In this document: piece after piece, positions 52,380-61,584 of the stretch
Layout of the letters: the number at the start of each line of letters is the position of its first letter
Position numbering within the stretch: the first letter of the stretch is position 1
Assembly: GCA_045649825.1 (NCBI GenBank)
Contig: JAZRQO010000023.1
Location: 66,481 to 130,480, forward strand
Reading direction: 5' to 3'
DNA: 64,000 nt
Source: RGIG9115 sp045649825
GTDB lineage: Bacteria; Bacillota; Clostridia; UBA1381
Notes under the pieces: model-generated
The model's input: only the letters and a program-made list of their open reading frames with translations
Databases searched by the model: none
Told to the model about the DNA's origin: nothing
Program-made: the position numbers and the translations under genes

Positions 52380-53582
52380 ATGGCAAAAGCTAAATTCGAA
52401 AGAAATAAGCCCCACGTAAACATTGGTACCATCGGTCACGTTGACCATGGTAAAACAACTCTTACAGCTGCAATCACAAAGGTGCTTGCACTTAAGGGAC
52501 AGGCTGAATTCTCAGCTTACGACAACATCGATAAGGCTCCGGAAGAAAGAGAAAGAGGTATCACGATTTCTACAGCTCACGTTGAGTACGAAACAGATTC
52601 ACGTCACTACGCTCACGTTGACTGCCCTGGACATGCTGACTACGTTAAGAACATGATCACAGGTGCTGCTCAGATGGACGGCGCTATCCTCGTTGTATCA
52701 GCTGCTGACGGCCCCATGCCTCAGACAAGAGAACACATCCTTCTTTCAAGACAGGTTGGCGTTCCTTACATCGTTGTATTCATGAACAAGGCTGACCAGG
52801 TTGACGACCCCGAACTTCTCGAGCTCGTTGAAATGGAAATCAGAGACCTTCTTTCAGAGTACGAATTCCCCGGCGACGATACTCCTATCGTTTCAGGTTC
52901 AGGTCTTCAGGTTCTCGAATCAACTTCAACTGATCCTTCAGCTCCTGAATACAAGTGTATTCTCGACCTTATGGATGCTGTTGACAGCTACATTCCTACA
53001 CCTGACAGAAAGGCAGACCTTCCCTTCCTTATGCCTATCGAAGATATCTTCTCAATCACAGGCCGTGGTACAGTTGCTACAGGTAGAGTTGAAAGAGGTC
53101 AGCTTAAGGTTAACGAAGAAGTTGAAATCGTTGGTCTTACAGACGAAAGAAGAAAGGTTGTTGTAACAGGTATCGAAATGTTCAGAAAGCTTCTTGACTA
53201 TGCTGAAGCTGGTGACAACATCGGTGCTCTTCTCCGTGGTGTTCAGAGAACAGAAATCGAAAGAGGTCAGGTTCTTGCAGCTCCCGGTACAATCAACCCC
53301 CATACAAAGTTCACAGGTCATGTATACGTTCTTACAAAGGAAGAAGGCGGACGTCATACTCCTTTCTTCAACAACTACAGACCTCAGTTCTATTTCAGAA
53401 CAACTGACGTTACAGGCGTAATTTCTCTCCCCGCTGGTACAGAAATGTGTATGCCTGGCGACAACGTAGATATGAAGGTTGAGCTTATCACACCTATCGC
53501 TATCGAAGTTGGTCTCCGTTTCGCTATCCGTGAAGGTGGTAGAACAGTTGGTTCAGGTGTTGTATCTGAAATCGAAGAATAA
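52380..53582 (+). CDS. tuf: Elongation factor Tu
   Basis: 400 aa. G1 GHVDHGKTTL, G2 RGITISTAHVEYE, G3 DCPGHADYVKNM and G4 NKAD. Delivers aminoacyl-tRNA to the ribosome. Strong RBS (GAGGAGG). It ends with a strong terminator. Confidence 0.97.
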   Translation: MAKAKFERNKPHVNIGTIGHVDHGKTTLTAAITKVLALKGQAEFSAYDNIDKAPEERERGITISTAHVEYETDSRHYAHVDCPGHADYVKNMITGAAQMDGAILVVSAADGPMPQTREHILLSRQVGVPYIVVFMNKADQVDDPELLELVEMEIRDLLSEYEFPGDDTPIVSGSGLQVLESTSTDPSAPEYKCILDLMDAVDSYIPTPDRKADLPFLMPIEDIFSITGRGTVATGRVERGQLKVNEEVEIVGLTDERRKVVVTGIEMFRKLLDYAEAGDNIGALLRGVQRTEIERGQVLAAPGTINPHTKFTGHVYVLTKEEGGRHTPFFNNYRPQFYFRTTDVTGVISLPAGTEMCMPGDNVDMKVELITPIAIEVGLRFAIREGGRTVGSGVVSEIEE

Positions 53583-53600
53583 TTAATATTCTAAAGTAAT

Positions 53601-53632
53601 AAAACTGCTACGGAAATTCCGTAGCAGTTTTT
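53601..53632 (+). terminator. Terminator of tuf
   Basis: AAAACTGCTACGGAA and TTCCGTAGCAGTTTTT pair directly with no loop surplus. Confidence 0.92.
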
Positions 53633-53648
53633 GTAATTTGGATAGGTA

Positions 53649-53677
53649 TTGACTTTATTAATAAATTGATGTATAAT
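53649..53677 (+). promoter_or_regulatory. Promoter of the MntA/HepT module
   Basis: TTGACT (53649-53654), 17-bp spacer, TATAAT (53672-53677). Confidence 0.75.
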
Positions 53678-53708
53678 AAACATACTAAAAATATGAAAAT
53701 GCAAGGAA

Positions 53709-54005
53709 GTGAATAATATGTTGACTATTTTGGATATAGCTGCTGCAGTAAAAAATGTGGCCGAAAAATATGATATAAAAGAAACTTTGCTTTTTGGCTC
53801 ATATGCTAACGGTACGAATACACCTTCAAGTGATGTTGATTTGCTGATAGAATTTAAATCAGACTATGTATCGTTGCTTACTCTTTCTGCATTAAAAATT
53901 GAAATTGAAGAAATTTTAAATGTAGATGTCGACATTATTCGCATGCCAATACCTGAAAATGCGCTGATTAAGCCGGATAAGGTGGTGCCAATATATGCAG
54001 CATAG
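53709..54005 (+). CDS. MntA-like nucleotidyltransferase antitoxin
   Basis: 98 aa minimal nucleotidyltransferase. The catalytic GSX10DXD motif is exact (G27-S28, D39, D41). In the characterised HepT/MntA type VII system this enzyme poly-AMPylates HepT and silences it. Overlaps the next gene by 11 bp. First gene of the accessory island that follows tuf; AT-rich compared with the str operon. Confidence 0.88.
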   Translation: MNNMLTILDIAAAVKNVAEKYDIKETLLFGSYANGTNTPSSDVDLLIEFKSDYVSLLTLSALKIEIEEILNVDVDIIRMPIPENALIKPDKVVPIYAA

Positions 54006-54330
54006 AGATTTTATTGTAATCACAAAAATATCATCAGAAATTGATTTGGCATTTGATATGCTAAATAATATATCCTTCGATGAGTTTGATAAGAATGAAA
54101 TTTTGAAAAGAGCAGTTTGTATGACGGTGATAAATATTGGGGAATTGGTAAAGAGCCTGTCACCTGAATTCAGACTTAAGTATAATAGTATACCTTGGAA
54201 GGCTATTGCAGGATTTAGAGATGTTGCAGCTCATAAGTATCAAACACTGCATATGGAGGATGTTTATCATACAGTAAAAAATGATTTTCCGCCTTTAGCG
54301 GACTTTATTAAAAGCATAAAATGTGAATAA
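53995..54330 (+). CDS. HepT-like (DUF86) ribonuclease toxin
   Basis: 111 aa helical HEPN-fold protein with the RX4HXY nuclease motif R75, H80, Y82 (FRDVAAHKY). Partner of the upstream MntA-like gene. Together they are a toxin-antitoxin pair that may act against phage or keep the island in place. Confidence 0.88.
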   Translation: MQHRDFIVITKISSEIDLAFDMLNNISFDEFDKNEILKRAVCMTVINIGELVKSLSPEFRLKYNSIPWKAIAGFRDVAAHKYQTLHMEDVYHTVKNDFPPLADFIKSIKCE

Positions 54331-54334
54331 ATTG

Positions 54335-54372
54335 AAAGGTACGAAAATAATTTCTATTTTCGTACCTTTTTT
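54335..54372 (+). terminator. Terminator of the HepT/MntA module
   Basis: AAAGGTACGAAAATA and TATTTTCGTACCTTTTTT form a strong stem. Confidence 0.9.
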
Positions 54373-54535
54373 GTTGCTTTCACAAACAATAACTCAACTC
54401 ATGTTTTTGTTTTGAGAGCAAAGTTTAGCTACTTTGTTACAATAAATTTTTTATAAATATTATTTTTTAACAAATATTATTGCACCTCTTGAAAATTTTG
54501 CAGAGATTTGGTATTATTTACCTGAGGTGATAGTC

Positions 54536-55069
54536 ATGGATGAAAATAGAATATTGCTTATATCTTTTATACTTATAATTATAATTCCTTTGATTTTTTT
54601 CATATGTTATTTTACGTTTGGAGTATTACAAAACTATAATGTAAAAAAAATAATTAAATTGATTGACAAACATAGTCAGAAGACAAATATGTTGGTACTA
54701 AAAACTTCACTAAGTAAAGTCAATGGTTGGAATATATTGTCGGTAGTATATTCATCATTATACTATTATCTTAATAGCTTGGGAATATTACTTTCTATTT
54801 TTGGAGCGATTGTAGCAGGGATTAATCCTGATTCAGGTCTTATAATAGTTTGTTGTGTACTTACAGGCATGATAATGTGTTGCAATCTGTTTTTGAAATG
54901 TGATAAAAAATGGTCAATATACAGAAAAGTTCTAAGTAATGCACGAGTTATAACGAATGAATTTTTAATTGATATAAACGGGCAGGATTATTCAAATGAT
55001 GATATAAAAGAATACGTAAACTCAATAATTGAATTGGAAAAGAATATTCCGGAAAATGAATTGTTATGA
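54536..55069 (+). CDS. SLATT/DUF4231-like two-helix membrane protein
   Basis: 177 aa from the ATG at 54536 behind GAGG. N-terminal TM (about 5-29), then a cytoplasmic helix, a TM pair (about 75-116, with GILLSIFGAIVAGI), and a C-terminal helix with KWSIYRKVLSNARVITNEF. This Trp-x-x-Tyr-R pattern after a TM hairpin resembles SLATT domains, proposed pore-forming effectors of nucleotide-signalled defence systems. No SMODS or cyclase partner is adjacent, so assignment and role are tentative. Confidence 0.45.
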   Translation: MDENRILLISFILIIIIPLIFFICYFTFGVLQNYNVKKIIKLIDKHSQKTNMLVLKTSLSKVNGWNILSVVYSSLYYYLNSLGILLSIFGAIVAGINPDSGLIIVCCVLTGMIMCCNLFLKCDKKWSIYRKVLSNARVITNEFLIDINGQDYSNDDIKEYVNSIIELEKNIPENELL

Positions 55070-55355
55070 CACCTTCTTGTAATGGGGACGTACCGCTTTT
55101 TTGCAACTATTATAGAAAAAGTGACAGAAAAGTGCCGTCCTGGCTTGCTCTTAGAGTGAAATCCTTATGTTTTGCTTACAAATCGTGCATTTCATTTACA
55201 AGTGTGGTTCCTGTTTTACAATTCAGCATAATATTATATACAATTTATAGATATAAATTATTACTTTTGTAAGTAAAATAAAAAGTTTATAAAAGTAAAC
55301 AGGGAAATTGACTTTTTCGGTATTATATGTTATAATGGCTAATGAGGTGAAAAAG
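55070..55355. other. Spacer with a partial inverted repeat, no gene
   Basis: About 285 bp. Near its left end GGGGACGTACCGCTTTT (55083-55099) and AAAGTGCCGTCCT (55131-55143) are a broken inverted repeat, a pattern often left by small mobile elements. The 55066-55272 open frame has no RBS and is judged spurious. The rest is AT-rich. Confidence 0.5.
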
Positions 55356-55571
55356 ATGTTTAATTATCAACCGTTAGATATACTACTTGCAAAACATTCA
55401 ATGAATAAAGGGAAGTTAAAAAAGGAATTGAACCTATCTTCCGCAACAGTTGCAAAATTCGGCAAAAATGAATATGTCAGTATGGAAGTGCTTGACAAAA
55501 TCTGCAAGAGATTTAGTTGCACTTTGAATGATATAGCACGGCACGAAAGCGAGGAACGGAACAATGGCTAA
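55356..55571 (+). CDS. Small HTH regulator leading the type III R-M operon
   Basis: 71 aa from the ATG at 55356, six bases after GAGGTG. A Cro/CI-like minimal HTH (KKELNLSSATVAKFGKNEYVSMEVLDKICKRF). It overlaps the start of the mod gene by 8 bp, so it is cotranslated. Position and size suggest a controller protein that times methyltransferase and nuclease expression, although most type III systems lack one. Confidence 0.75.
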   Translation: MFNYQPLDILLAKHSMNKGKLKKELNLSSATVAKFGKNEYVSMEVLDKICKRFSCTLNDIARHESEERNNG

Positions 55572-57216
55572 CCTTTCACAAATCAAAAGACAGCGTTTGA
55601 TTGATTTCCTTAATAAAATAAGAGAAGAACACAGAGAAGATGATGAAGCGTTAATTGCTATAAATGAACTTGAAAGCGAACTGAACGACAAGAAATACGG
55701 TCTTGTCTGGGAAGAACATCAAGAACAAGTTGATGTTGAAATGATTGCAAAAGTCCCTGTTTTTTTCGAACAGGCGGAAAAAGAAATCACGGCAGATAGA
55801 AACCTTCCTTATAACTTCTTATTAGAGGGCGACAATCTCCATAGTTTGAAACTTCTTGAAAAGACACATAAGGGCAAGATTGATGTTATCTATATTGACC
55901 CCCCATATAACACAGGAAACAGTTTTATTTATGATGATTGTATGGTCGGCGATGAAGATTCTTTCAAACATAGTAAATGGCTTTCATTTATGAAGGCAAG
56001 AATGAGTATCGCACAGCAATTATTAAGCAAAGGGGGCATTATATTTATATCAATAAATGATTATGAGTTAGCACCTTTGAGATTGCTTTGTGATGATATA
56101 TTTGGAGAAAACAATTTTGTAGGACATTTAACTTGGGAATCTACAACGCAACCTACAAACGCAGGAAAGGCAAGATTTGCATTACAGAAAAAAGTTGAAT
56201 CCATACTATGTTATGCTAAAAACAAGGCACAAAAACCTGATTTTATATTAAAAGAATTAGAGTCCGAATTAAAATACCCTCACATTGGAAAACATGGTGC
56301 TTGTCGTTTTGAAATTATTGAAAAATCTGATGCAGGTGCATATAAGAGAGATACGATGAAATTTCAAATATTGGGACAATTTCCACGAGAGGGCAAACGA
56401 TGGCAAATTGGACTGGAAACAGCCCAACAACTTGAAAAAGATGGAAAGATTGAAATTGTTGATGGTATCGTAAAAAAAGCAGTTTATCCCGAAGATGAAT
56501 TGGACAAAAGAAAATTCATTCCATTTTGGTCGCACTTTACCGCTGATTATGTGGGAACAGCACAGAACGGCAAAGATGAATTGAATACAATAATGGGTAT
56601 TGCAGTTGGCTTTGATACCGTAAAACCAACAAAACTTATTAAAGAAATTTTATCACATTTCAAATCAAATATTATTGTGCTTGACTTTTTCGCTGGCTCT
56701 GGGACGACAGCTCAGGCGCTGATAGAATTGAACGCCGAAGATAACGGCGACAGAAAATTCATTCTTTGCACGAACAATGAAAACGGCATTTGCGAAGATA
56801 TTACCTATCAGCGAATTAAAACTGTAATCACAGGAAAACGAAAGGACGGCTCTGACTACTCGGACGGAATTTCCGCAAATCTCAAATATTACAAAACGGA
56901 CTTTATTGACAAGACTTCCGAAGATGAAGAATATTCCGTAGGCGAAGAACTATTGAAACATATCGCTGAAATGGTGCAGTTGGAATATGCTGTCCGATTA
57001 GACGGAAAAAATTATGTGCTTCTCCTTTCGGACGAAGAAGCCGACACTTTTATTGCAGATGATGAAAAATTGTCGGCGTGTTCGGCGGTCTATGTTTCAA
57101 CGGCTGTTCTGCTGACGGCGGAACAGGAAAAGAAACTGTCCGAACTTGGCATAGCGATTTTCGTTATTCCCGATTACTACTTTGAAAATGAATTGTTGGA
57201 GGTGGGCGAAAGATGA
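55564..57216 (+). CDS. Type III restriction-modification methyltransferase (Mod)
   Basis: 550 aa, beta-class N6-adenine methyltransferase: catalytic DPPY at 112-115 precedes the SAM motif FAGSG at 376-380, with the target-recognition region in the ~200-residue stretch between. The N-terminal ~90 residues are a coiled helical region used in dimer and subunit contacts. It methylates one strand of an asymmetric site and forms a complex with Res. It overlaps both neighbours. No simple-sequence repeat is present, so no phase variation by slippage is evident. Confidence 0.92.
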   Translation: MANLSQIKRQRLIDFLNKIREEHREDDEALIAINELESELNDKKYGLVWEEHQEQVDVEMIAKVPVFFEQAEKEITADRNLPYNFLLEGDNLHSLKLLEKTHKGKIDVIYIDPPYNTGNSFIYDDCMVGDEDSFKHSKWLSFMKARMSIAQQLLSKGGIIFISINDYELAPLRLLCDDIFGENNFVGHLTWESTTQPTNAGKARFALQKKVESILCYAKNKAQKPDFILKELESELKYPHIGKHGACRFEIIEKSDAGAYKRDTMKFQILGQFPREGKRWQIGLETAQQLEKDGKIEIVDGIVKKAVYPEDELDKRKFIPFWSHFTADYVGTAQNGKDELNTIMGIAVGFDTVKPTKLIKEILSHFKSNIIVLDFFAGSGTTAQALIELNAEDNGDRKFILCTNNENGICEDITYQRIKTVITGKRKDGSDYSDGISANLKYYKTDFIDKTSEDEEYSVGEELLKHIAEMVQLEYAVRLDGKNYVLLLSDEEADTFIADDEKLSACSAVYVSTAVLLTAEQEKKLSELGIAIFVIPDYYFENELLEVGER

Positions 57217-59432
57217 TAAATTTACCGAACGGACTTTTTGACTTTCAGGAAGCGTGTTCTTTGTTTCTGGTTGATAAGGTCGGTTTGCAGGACAGCAAGC
57301 AGACAATCACGGTTAAAGCACCGACAGGGGCAGGAAAAACGGTTATCTTGATTGACTTCATTGATAAATTCCTTTCTTCCGTCAATTCAAACACCGCTTT
57401 TATCTGGCTGTGTCCTGGAAAGGGCGACCTTGAAGAACAAAGCCGACAAAAGATGATTTCACTTCTTCCGAACAGACGGACAAACACGCTTAATGACGCT
57501 CTGCTCTCTGGCTTTGAAGCAGGAAGCACGACCTTTATAAATTGGGAATTGATAACCAAAAAGGGAAATAAGGCGATAAGCGACACCGAGAAGAAAAATC
57601 TTTATGACCGTATCGCAGAGGGAAACCGCAAAAAAATTACATATATAATTATTGTAGATGAAGAACATTCAAACGATACGAAAAAGGCGAATGACATTAT
57701 CAATGCGTTCTCTGCAAAAAACATTATTCGTGTTTCGGCAACGGCAAAGGAAAACAAACTTTACGAGTTTTACGAGATTGACGAAATAGATGTTATTTCT
57801 TCGGGGTTAATCACAAAGGCGTTATACATCAATGAAGATGTTGAATATGACGGCGACCTTGAAAGCGAATACGGCTATCTGCTTGAAATCGCTGACAAGA
57901 AGCGTAAGCAGATTGCACAGGCGTATTCGCTGCAAGACGGCAAGGCAAAAACAATACGCCCACTTGTGATTATTCAATTCCCCAATTCTTCGGACAGGCT
58001 TGTTGAAGCCGTTGAAAAGAAACTTGAAGAAATGAACTACACATATAAAAACGGAATGGTGGCGAAATGGTTTTCTGACCAAAAGGAAAATCTGGACGGC
58101 ATAACCGAACTTGATGGAACGCCGATATTTCTCTTGATGAAACAGGCGATTGCGACAGGGTGGGACTGTCCTCGTGCAAAAATTCTCGTCAAACTCCGTG
58201 AGAATATGGCGGAAGATTTTGAGATACAGACAATCGGGCGACTTCGCAGAATGCCCGAAGCAAAGCACTATGACATTGACATTCTTGACTTCTGCTATCT
58301 CTTTACCTTTGACGAAAAATACAAAGAGGGTATTAAACTTGCAATGTCGCAGGCTTTTGAAACAAAGCGAGTTTTCCTAAAAGACAAGTGCAAGGTATTC
58401 ACGCTTGAAAAGCAATACCGTGATAAAGATGTCGGCGGACTTGGCGAAAGAGAAACATTTAAGCAGATTTACAAATTCCTTGTTGATAAATATAAACTCT
58501 CTGGCAACAAGCAGGAAAACCGCTTGCGTTTAGAGGGTGCAGGGTATAATTTCAATGAAAAGATTATCGGTAAAATGCTTGAAGGTAAATTCATCACAAC
58601 CGATAGCGTATTTTCCGAACAGGCGGAACACTACCGCCAGACTACAAGAACGGTCGATACACATAAACACGGTATTGAACTTCTGCACTCGGTTGATGTA
58701 TTAAAATCAACAATCGGTATGACAACGCAGAAAACAAAGGTAATTCTTGAACGCCTATTCCGTAGAAGTGTTATTGTCCCGAATAAAATTCTATCTCTGG
58801 GAACGGCGGAGTATTATGCTTTTGTTATCAACAATGAACACAAACTAAAAACCGACTTCCGAGAAGCCGTTGCAATGACAGGAGTTCAACAGGCGTTAGT
58901 CTTTGCACCAAAGACGGCAACATTCCGAATACCCGAACAGGAACTTTACAGATACGACAGCACGGAAACAGATGCTGAAGAATTTATCAGCAACGCCTAC
59001 AAAGATTATTCTTCGGCTATGATAGTTGAGGGAATACGGTCAAAGAGTGAAAGACTTTTTGAACGCTACTGTGACGAACAGGACGATATTGAATGGGTTT
59101 ATAAGAACGGCGATACCGGACAACAATACTTCTCCGTTTGTTATATGGGTGCATTGAATAAACAATGGCTCTTCTACCCCGACTATATCGTTAAGAAAAC
59201 AAACGGCGACATCTGGATAATTGAAACAAAGGGCGGAGAGATTGGAAACCAGAGTAAGAACATTGACGGTCAGGTGGAAAACAAATTCGCTTCGTTCAAG
59301 GAATACGCCGAGAAGCACAGTATCAAATGGGGGTTTGTGCGTGATAAGAACGATAAGCTCTACATCAACAATTCCGAATACACGGACGATATGGCAACGG
59401 AACATTGGAAGCCGTTGAAAAATAATTTTTAA
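57213..59432 (+). CDS. Type III restriction enzyme helicase-nuclease subunit (Res)
   Basis: 739 aa. SF2 translocase with Walker A APTGAGKT (36-43), DEEH box at 149-152, motif III VSAT, and motif VI IGRLRRMPE. The C-terminal endonuclease has the PD-ExK pattern, D657 and E671-T-K673 (FYPDYIVKK; IIETKGG). It cleaves DNA after long-range communication between two head-to-head unmethylated sites. The shorter-than-usual length (many Res are 900 or more) still contains all motifs. ATGA overlap with mod. Confidence 0.92.
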   Translation: MINLPNGLFDFQEACSLFLVDKVGLQDSKQTITVKAPTGAGKTVILIDFIDKFLSSVNSNTAFIWLCPGKGDLEEQSRQKMISLLPNRRTNTLNDALLSGFEAGSTTFINWELITKKGNKAISDTEKKNLYDRIAEGNRKKITYIIIVDEEHSNDTKKANDIINAFSAKNIIRVSATAKENKLYEFYEIDEIDVISSGLITKALYINEDVEYDGDLESEYGYLLEIADKKRKQIAQAYSLQDGKAKTIRPLVIIQFPNSSDRLVEAVEKKLEEMNYTYKNGMVAKWFSDQKENLDGITELDGTPIFLLMKQAIATGWDCPRAKILVKLRENMAEDFEIQTIGRLRRMPEAKHYDIDILDFCYLFTFDEKYKEGIKLAMSQAFETKRVFLKDKCKVFTLEKQYRDKDVGGLGERETFKQIYKFLVDKYKLSGNKQENRLRLEGAGYNFNEKIIGKMLEGKFITTDSVFSEQAEHYRQTTRTVDTHKHGIELLHSVDVLKSTIGMTTQKTKVILERLFRRSVIVPNKILSLGTAEYYAFVINNEHKLKTDFREAVAMTGVQQALVFAPKTATFRIPEQELYRYDSTETDAEEFISNAYKDYSSAMIVEGIRSKSERLFERYCDEQDDIEWVYKNGDTGQQYFSVCYMGALNKQWLFYPDYIVKKTNGDIWIIETKGGEIGNQSKNIDGQVENKFASFKEYAEKHSIKWGFVRDKNDKLYINNSEYTDDMATEHWKPLKNNF

Positions 59433-59440
59433 AAGTTATT

Positions 59441-59480
59441 AAAAAGGAACGAAATATAGGTTATTTTTGTTCCTTTTTTA
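59441..59480 (+). terminator. Terminator of the type III R-M operon
   Basis: AAAAAGGAAC and GTTCCTTTTTTA pair with an 18-base loop. Confidence 0.75.
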
Positions 59481-59549
59481 TTAGTAATCTCATCAAAAGC
59501 ATTAAGTCATTAAAAAAATCATTAAAACATCAAAAATATCAAAAAATGC

Positions 59550-59578
59550 TTGACAAATTGAATTTATTGGTATATAAT
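59550..59578 (+). promoter_or_regulatory. Promoter of the secreted-protein operon
   Basis: TTGACA (59550-59555), 17-bp spacer, TATAAT (59573-59578), about 30 bp before the start codon. Confidence 0.8.
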
Positions 59579-59609
59579 GTCAATATCAACAAAGAATGGA
59601 GTGATATTT

Positions 59610-61055
59610 ATGAAAAAGTTTTTGGCGATTTTAATGAGTTTAACGGTTGTTTTTTCAGCTATTGGGGTAAGTGCTGCTTCTGTTCCCAAGTTTATGGAGG
59701 CTACTTACAACAATTATACTGCTGATTACAAGCTTAATATGAGTATCAGCAATGCGGATGAGCTGGCAGATTTTTTGGGAGAGCTGGAGATAACAGATAA
59801 GGTAGATAAATACATTGATGTAAAGGCTCTTATTAAATCTCTTTGCAGCGTAAGCTCTGTTATGAATGTTCAGGCTGAAGCTTCGGCGGATTTCAGAAGA
59901 ATGAAAGCCGCAATCACTTCGGAAACTTCCCAGAATATTGTGTTTAACACTAACTTTGATACCTCCTACAGAGCAAAAAGCGGCATATGGATGGAGATGG
60001 ATATAGATAAGAAAAAGCTTGTTCTGATATATTCAACTCCTATGAATAACAAATACGCTGTGATTGATTTTGCAAAGGATTTTCCTGCAGAAGTTACGGA
60101 GCCTGTGTTCAGCTTGTATGACAGTATGTTCAATCAGGAGTTTATGAAGAAGAACAATAAAGAAATAATGAGTATTGCAGCAAAGTATGCTGATATTTCT
60201 TTAAAGGGAAATAAATGCACCGTTACCTATGATAATGATTCATTTGTGGCATTAGTTGATGAGCTGATTGATTATATTGGGAAACTCTCTTCCGATATGG
60301 CTGCTTACACAGGGGATGAAATAACTCCGTTCGGTGATATTCCGTCTTTAGAAGGCATAAAGCTTTTGGGTGATGAGGGAATAGTATGCAGATATAACCT
60401 GAGTGGTACCAGAATTAAGAGCGTATCTGAAAAGTGGGACATATCAATAGATATAGCTGATATTTTTACCAAGCTTACAGGTATGTCGTGGGACTATGAA
60501 TACAGTGGAAAACTTGACTTCAAACTGGAAGCTTCTGCAAATGTTACAAGAGTTGGAACAACACGTGTTTCAATGCCCAAATTAACTGAAGACAACAGTT
60601 TCAGTATAGTAGAAATGATTGAAGCGGATTATGATGATTATGAAATAACTGAGGATTATGAAACTTTCTATGTAAACCCATACGTGTGGAATCATACGGA
60701 AACGGATACATTTGACGGTGAAAGATATTATATGCCCCTTAGAGCGTCCATTGAAGAAGCTTATATGGAAACCTCTGTTATTACATATGACAACGGATTT
60801 GTTACAATAACTACCGATTGCGGCGACGCAAGCAAAGATATAAATGTCAGCCTCAGGGTGGGGGAAGATACTGCAACTGTGAACGGTACGTTTTATGAAG
60901 GCCTGGGAGCATTTAAGAATATTGACGGAAGTGTGTATGCAAGCGTAGATTTTTATGAAAAGTGCCTTGGTTGGACCCTTGAATCTCTTCAGAAGGATAT
61001 ACTTTCAGGTGCTTTGTACTATGATTTCTACACATCACAGTATGAAGAATATTGA
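59610..61055 (+). CDS. Secreted protein with a C-terminal stalk-like domain
   Basis: 481 aa from the ATG at 59610 after GGAG; the frame opens 33 bp earlier without an RBS. Signal peptide 1-23 (ending VSAAS). A long central region with no recognised domain follows (~24-340). The C-terminal ~130 residues contain YYMPLRASIEEAYMETSVITYDNG and VYASVDFYEKCLGWTLES, resembling copper_amine_oxidase-N stalk motifs. No anchor. It lies between the R-M system and the TIR-kinase pair, possibly cotranscribed with the latter (20-bp gap). Confidence 0.7.
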   Translation: MKKFLAILMSLTVVFSAIGVSAASVPKFMEATYNNYTADYKLNMSISNADELADFLGELEITDKVDKYIDVKALIKSLCSVSSVMNVQAEASADFRRMKAAITSETSQNIVFNTNFDTSYRAKSGIWMEMDIDKKKLVLIYSTPMNNKYAVIDFAKDFPAEVTEPVFSLYDSMFNQEFMKKNNKEIMSIAAKYADISLKGNKCTVTYDNDSFVALVDELIDYIGKLSSDMAAYTGDEITPFGDIPSLEGIKLLGDEGIVCRYNLSGTRIKSVSEKWDISIDIADIFTKLTGMSWDYEYSGKLDFKLEASANVTRVGTTRVSMPKLTEDNSFSIVEMIEADYDDYEITEDYETFYVNPYVWNHTETDTFDGERYYMPLRASIEEAYMETSVITYDNGFVTITTDCGDASKDINVSLRVGEDTATVNGTFYEGLGAFKNIDGSVYASVDFYEKCLGWTLESLQKDILSGALYYDFYTSQYEEY

Positions 61056-61075
61056 TAAAATTGCGGAGGATTGTA

Positions 61076-61537
61076 ATGGATTTGGAAGTTTTGTTGAAAG
61101 AAAGCCCTACATCTCAGGTGCGTATGTTTGCAGAGGAGCTTCTTTCTGACGGGAAAGTACACACCCGCCGAGAGATAGTTCAGTATATAAGAGAAAAAGG
61201 AAAGCAGTACAGACTTGAACATTTTTCCGATGGTTGTATTTCGGGCGGTATTTATCAGGCTGTAAACGGATTTGGCTGTGAAAAAGTAGGGTCTGCAAAA
61301 TACAAAATGACAAATATTGCGACATTAACACATTCAGACAGTAAAGCTAACGAGGCAAAGAATATTGGTGATGAAGCGGCTGAACTGTGTGAAGAGCTTG
61401 TTGCACGGTTAACAGTGATTTCAAGAGAAATTGACTACGTTAATGCAGATGAGAATGAGATAAAACAGTTGGATTTAATGCGTGAGTGTATAAGCAAAGT
61501 AAAGAACTGTGCAGAAAAATTCAGAAGCTGTAAATGA
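61076..61537 (+). CDS. Hypothetical protein coupled to the TIR-kinase
   Basis: 153 aa from the ATG at 61076, six bases after GGAGG. The N-terminal ~75 residues (VRMFAEELLSDGKVHTRREIVQYIREKG) look like a winged-helix fold. The C-terminal part (EAAELCEELVARLTVISREIDYV, then a Glu/Lys-rich helix) is likely a coiled coil. No family is recognised. It ends 47 bp before the TIR-kinase ATG and may be its regulator or adaptor. Confidence 0.65.
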   Translation: MDLEVLLKESPTSQVRMFAEELLSDGKVHTRREIVQYIREKGKQYRLEHFSDGCISGGIYQAVNGFGCEKVGSAKYKMTNIATLTHSDSKANEAKNIGDEAAELCEELVARLTVISREIDYVNADENEIKQLDLMRECISKVKNCAEKFRSCK

Positions 61538-61584
61538 TTTTTTCACATATGTTAAATTCCGAAAAATGTTGGGGAGAGATGACA

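Noticed and set aside
55066..55272. 68-codon frame after the SLATT-like gene
   Set aside because: Starts within the preceding gene's stop region, has no RBS, and overlaps a broken inverted repeat typical of mobile-element remnants.
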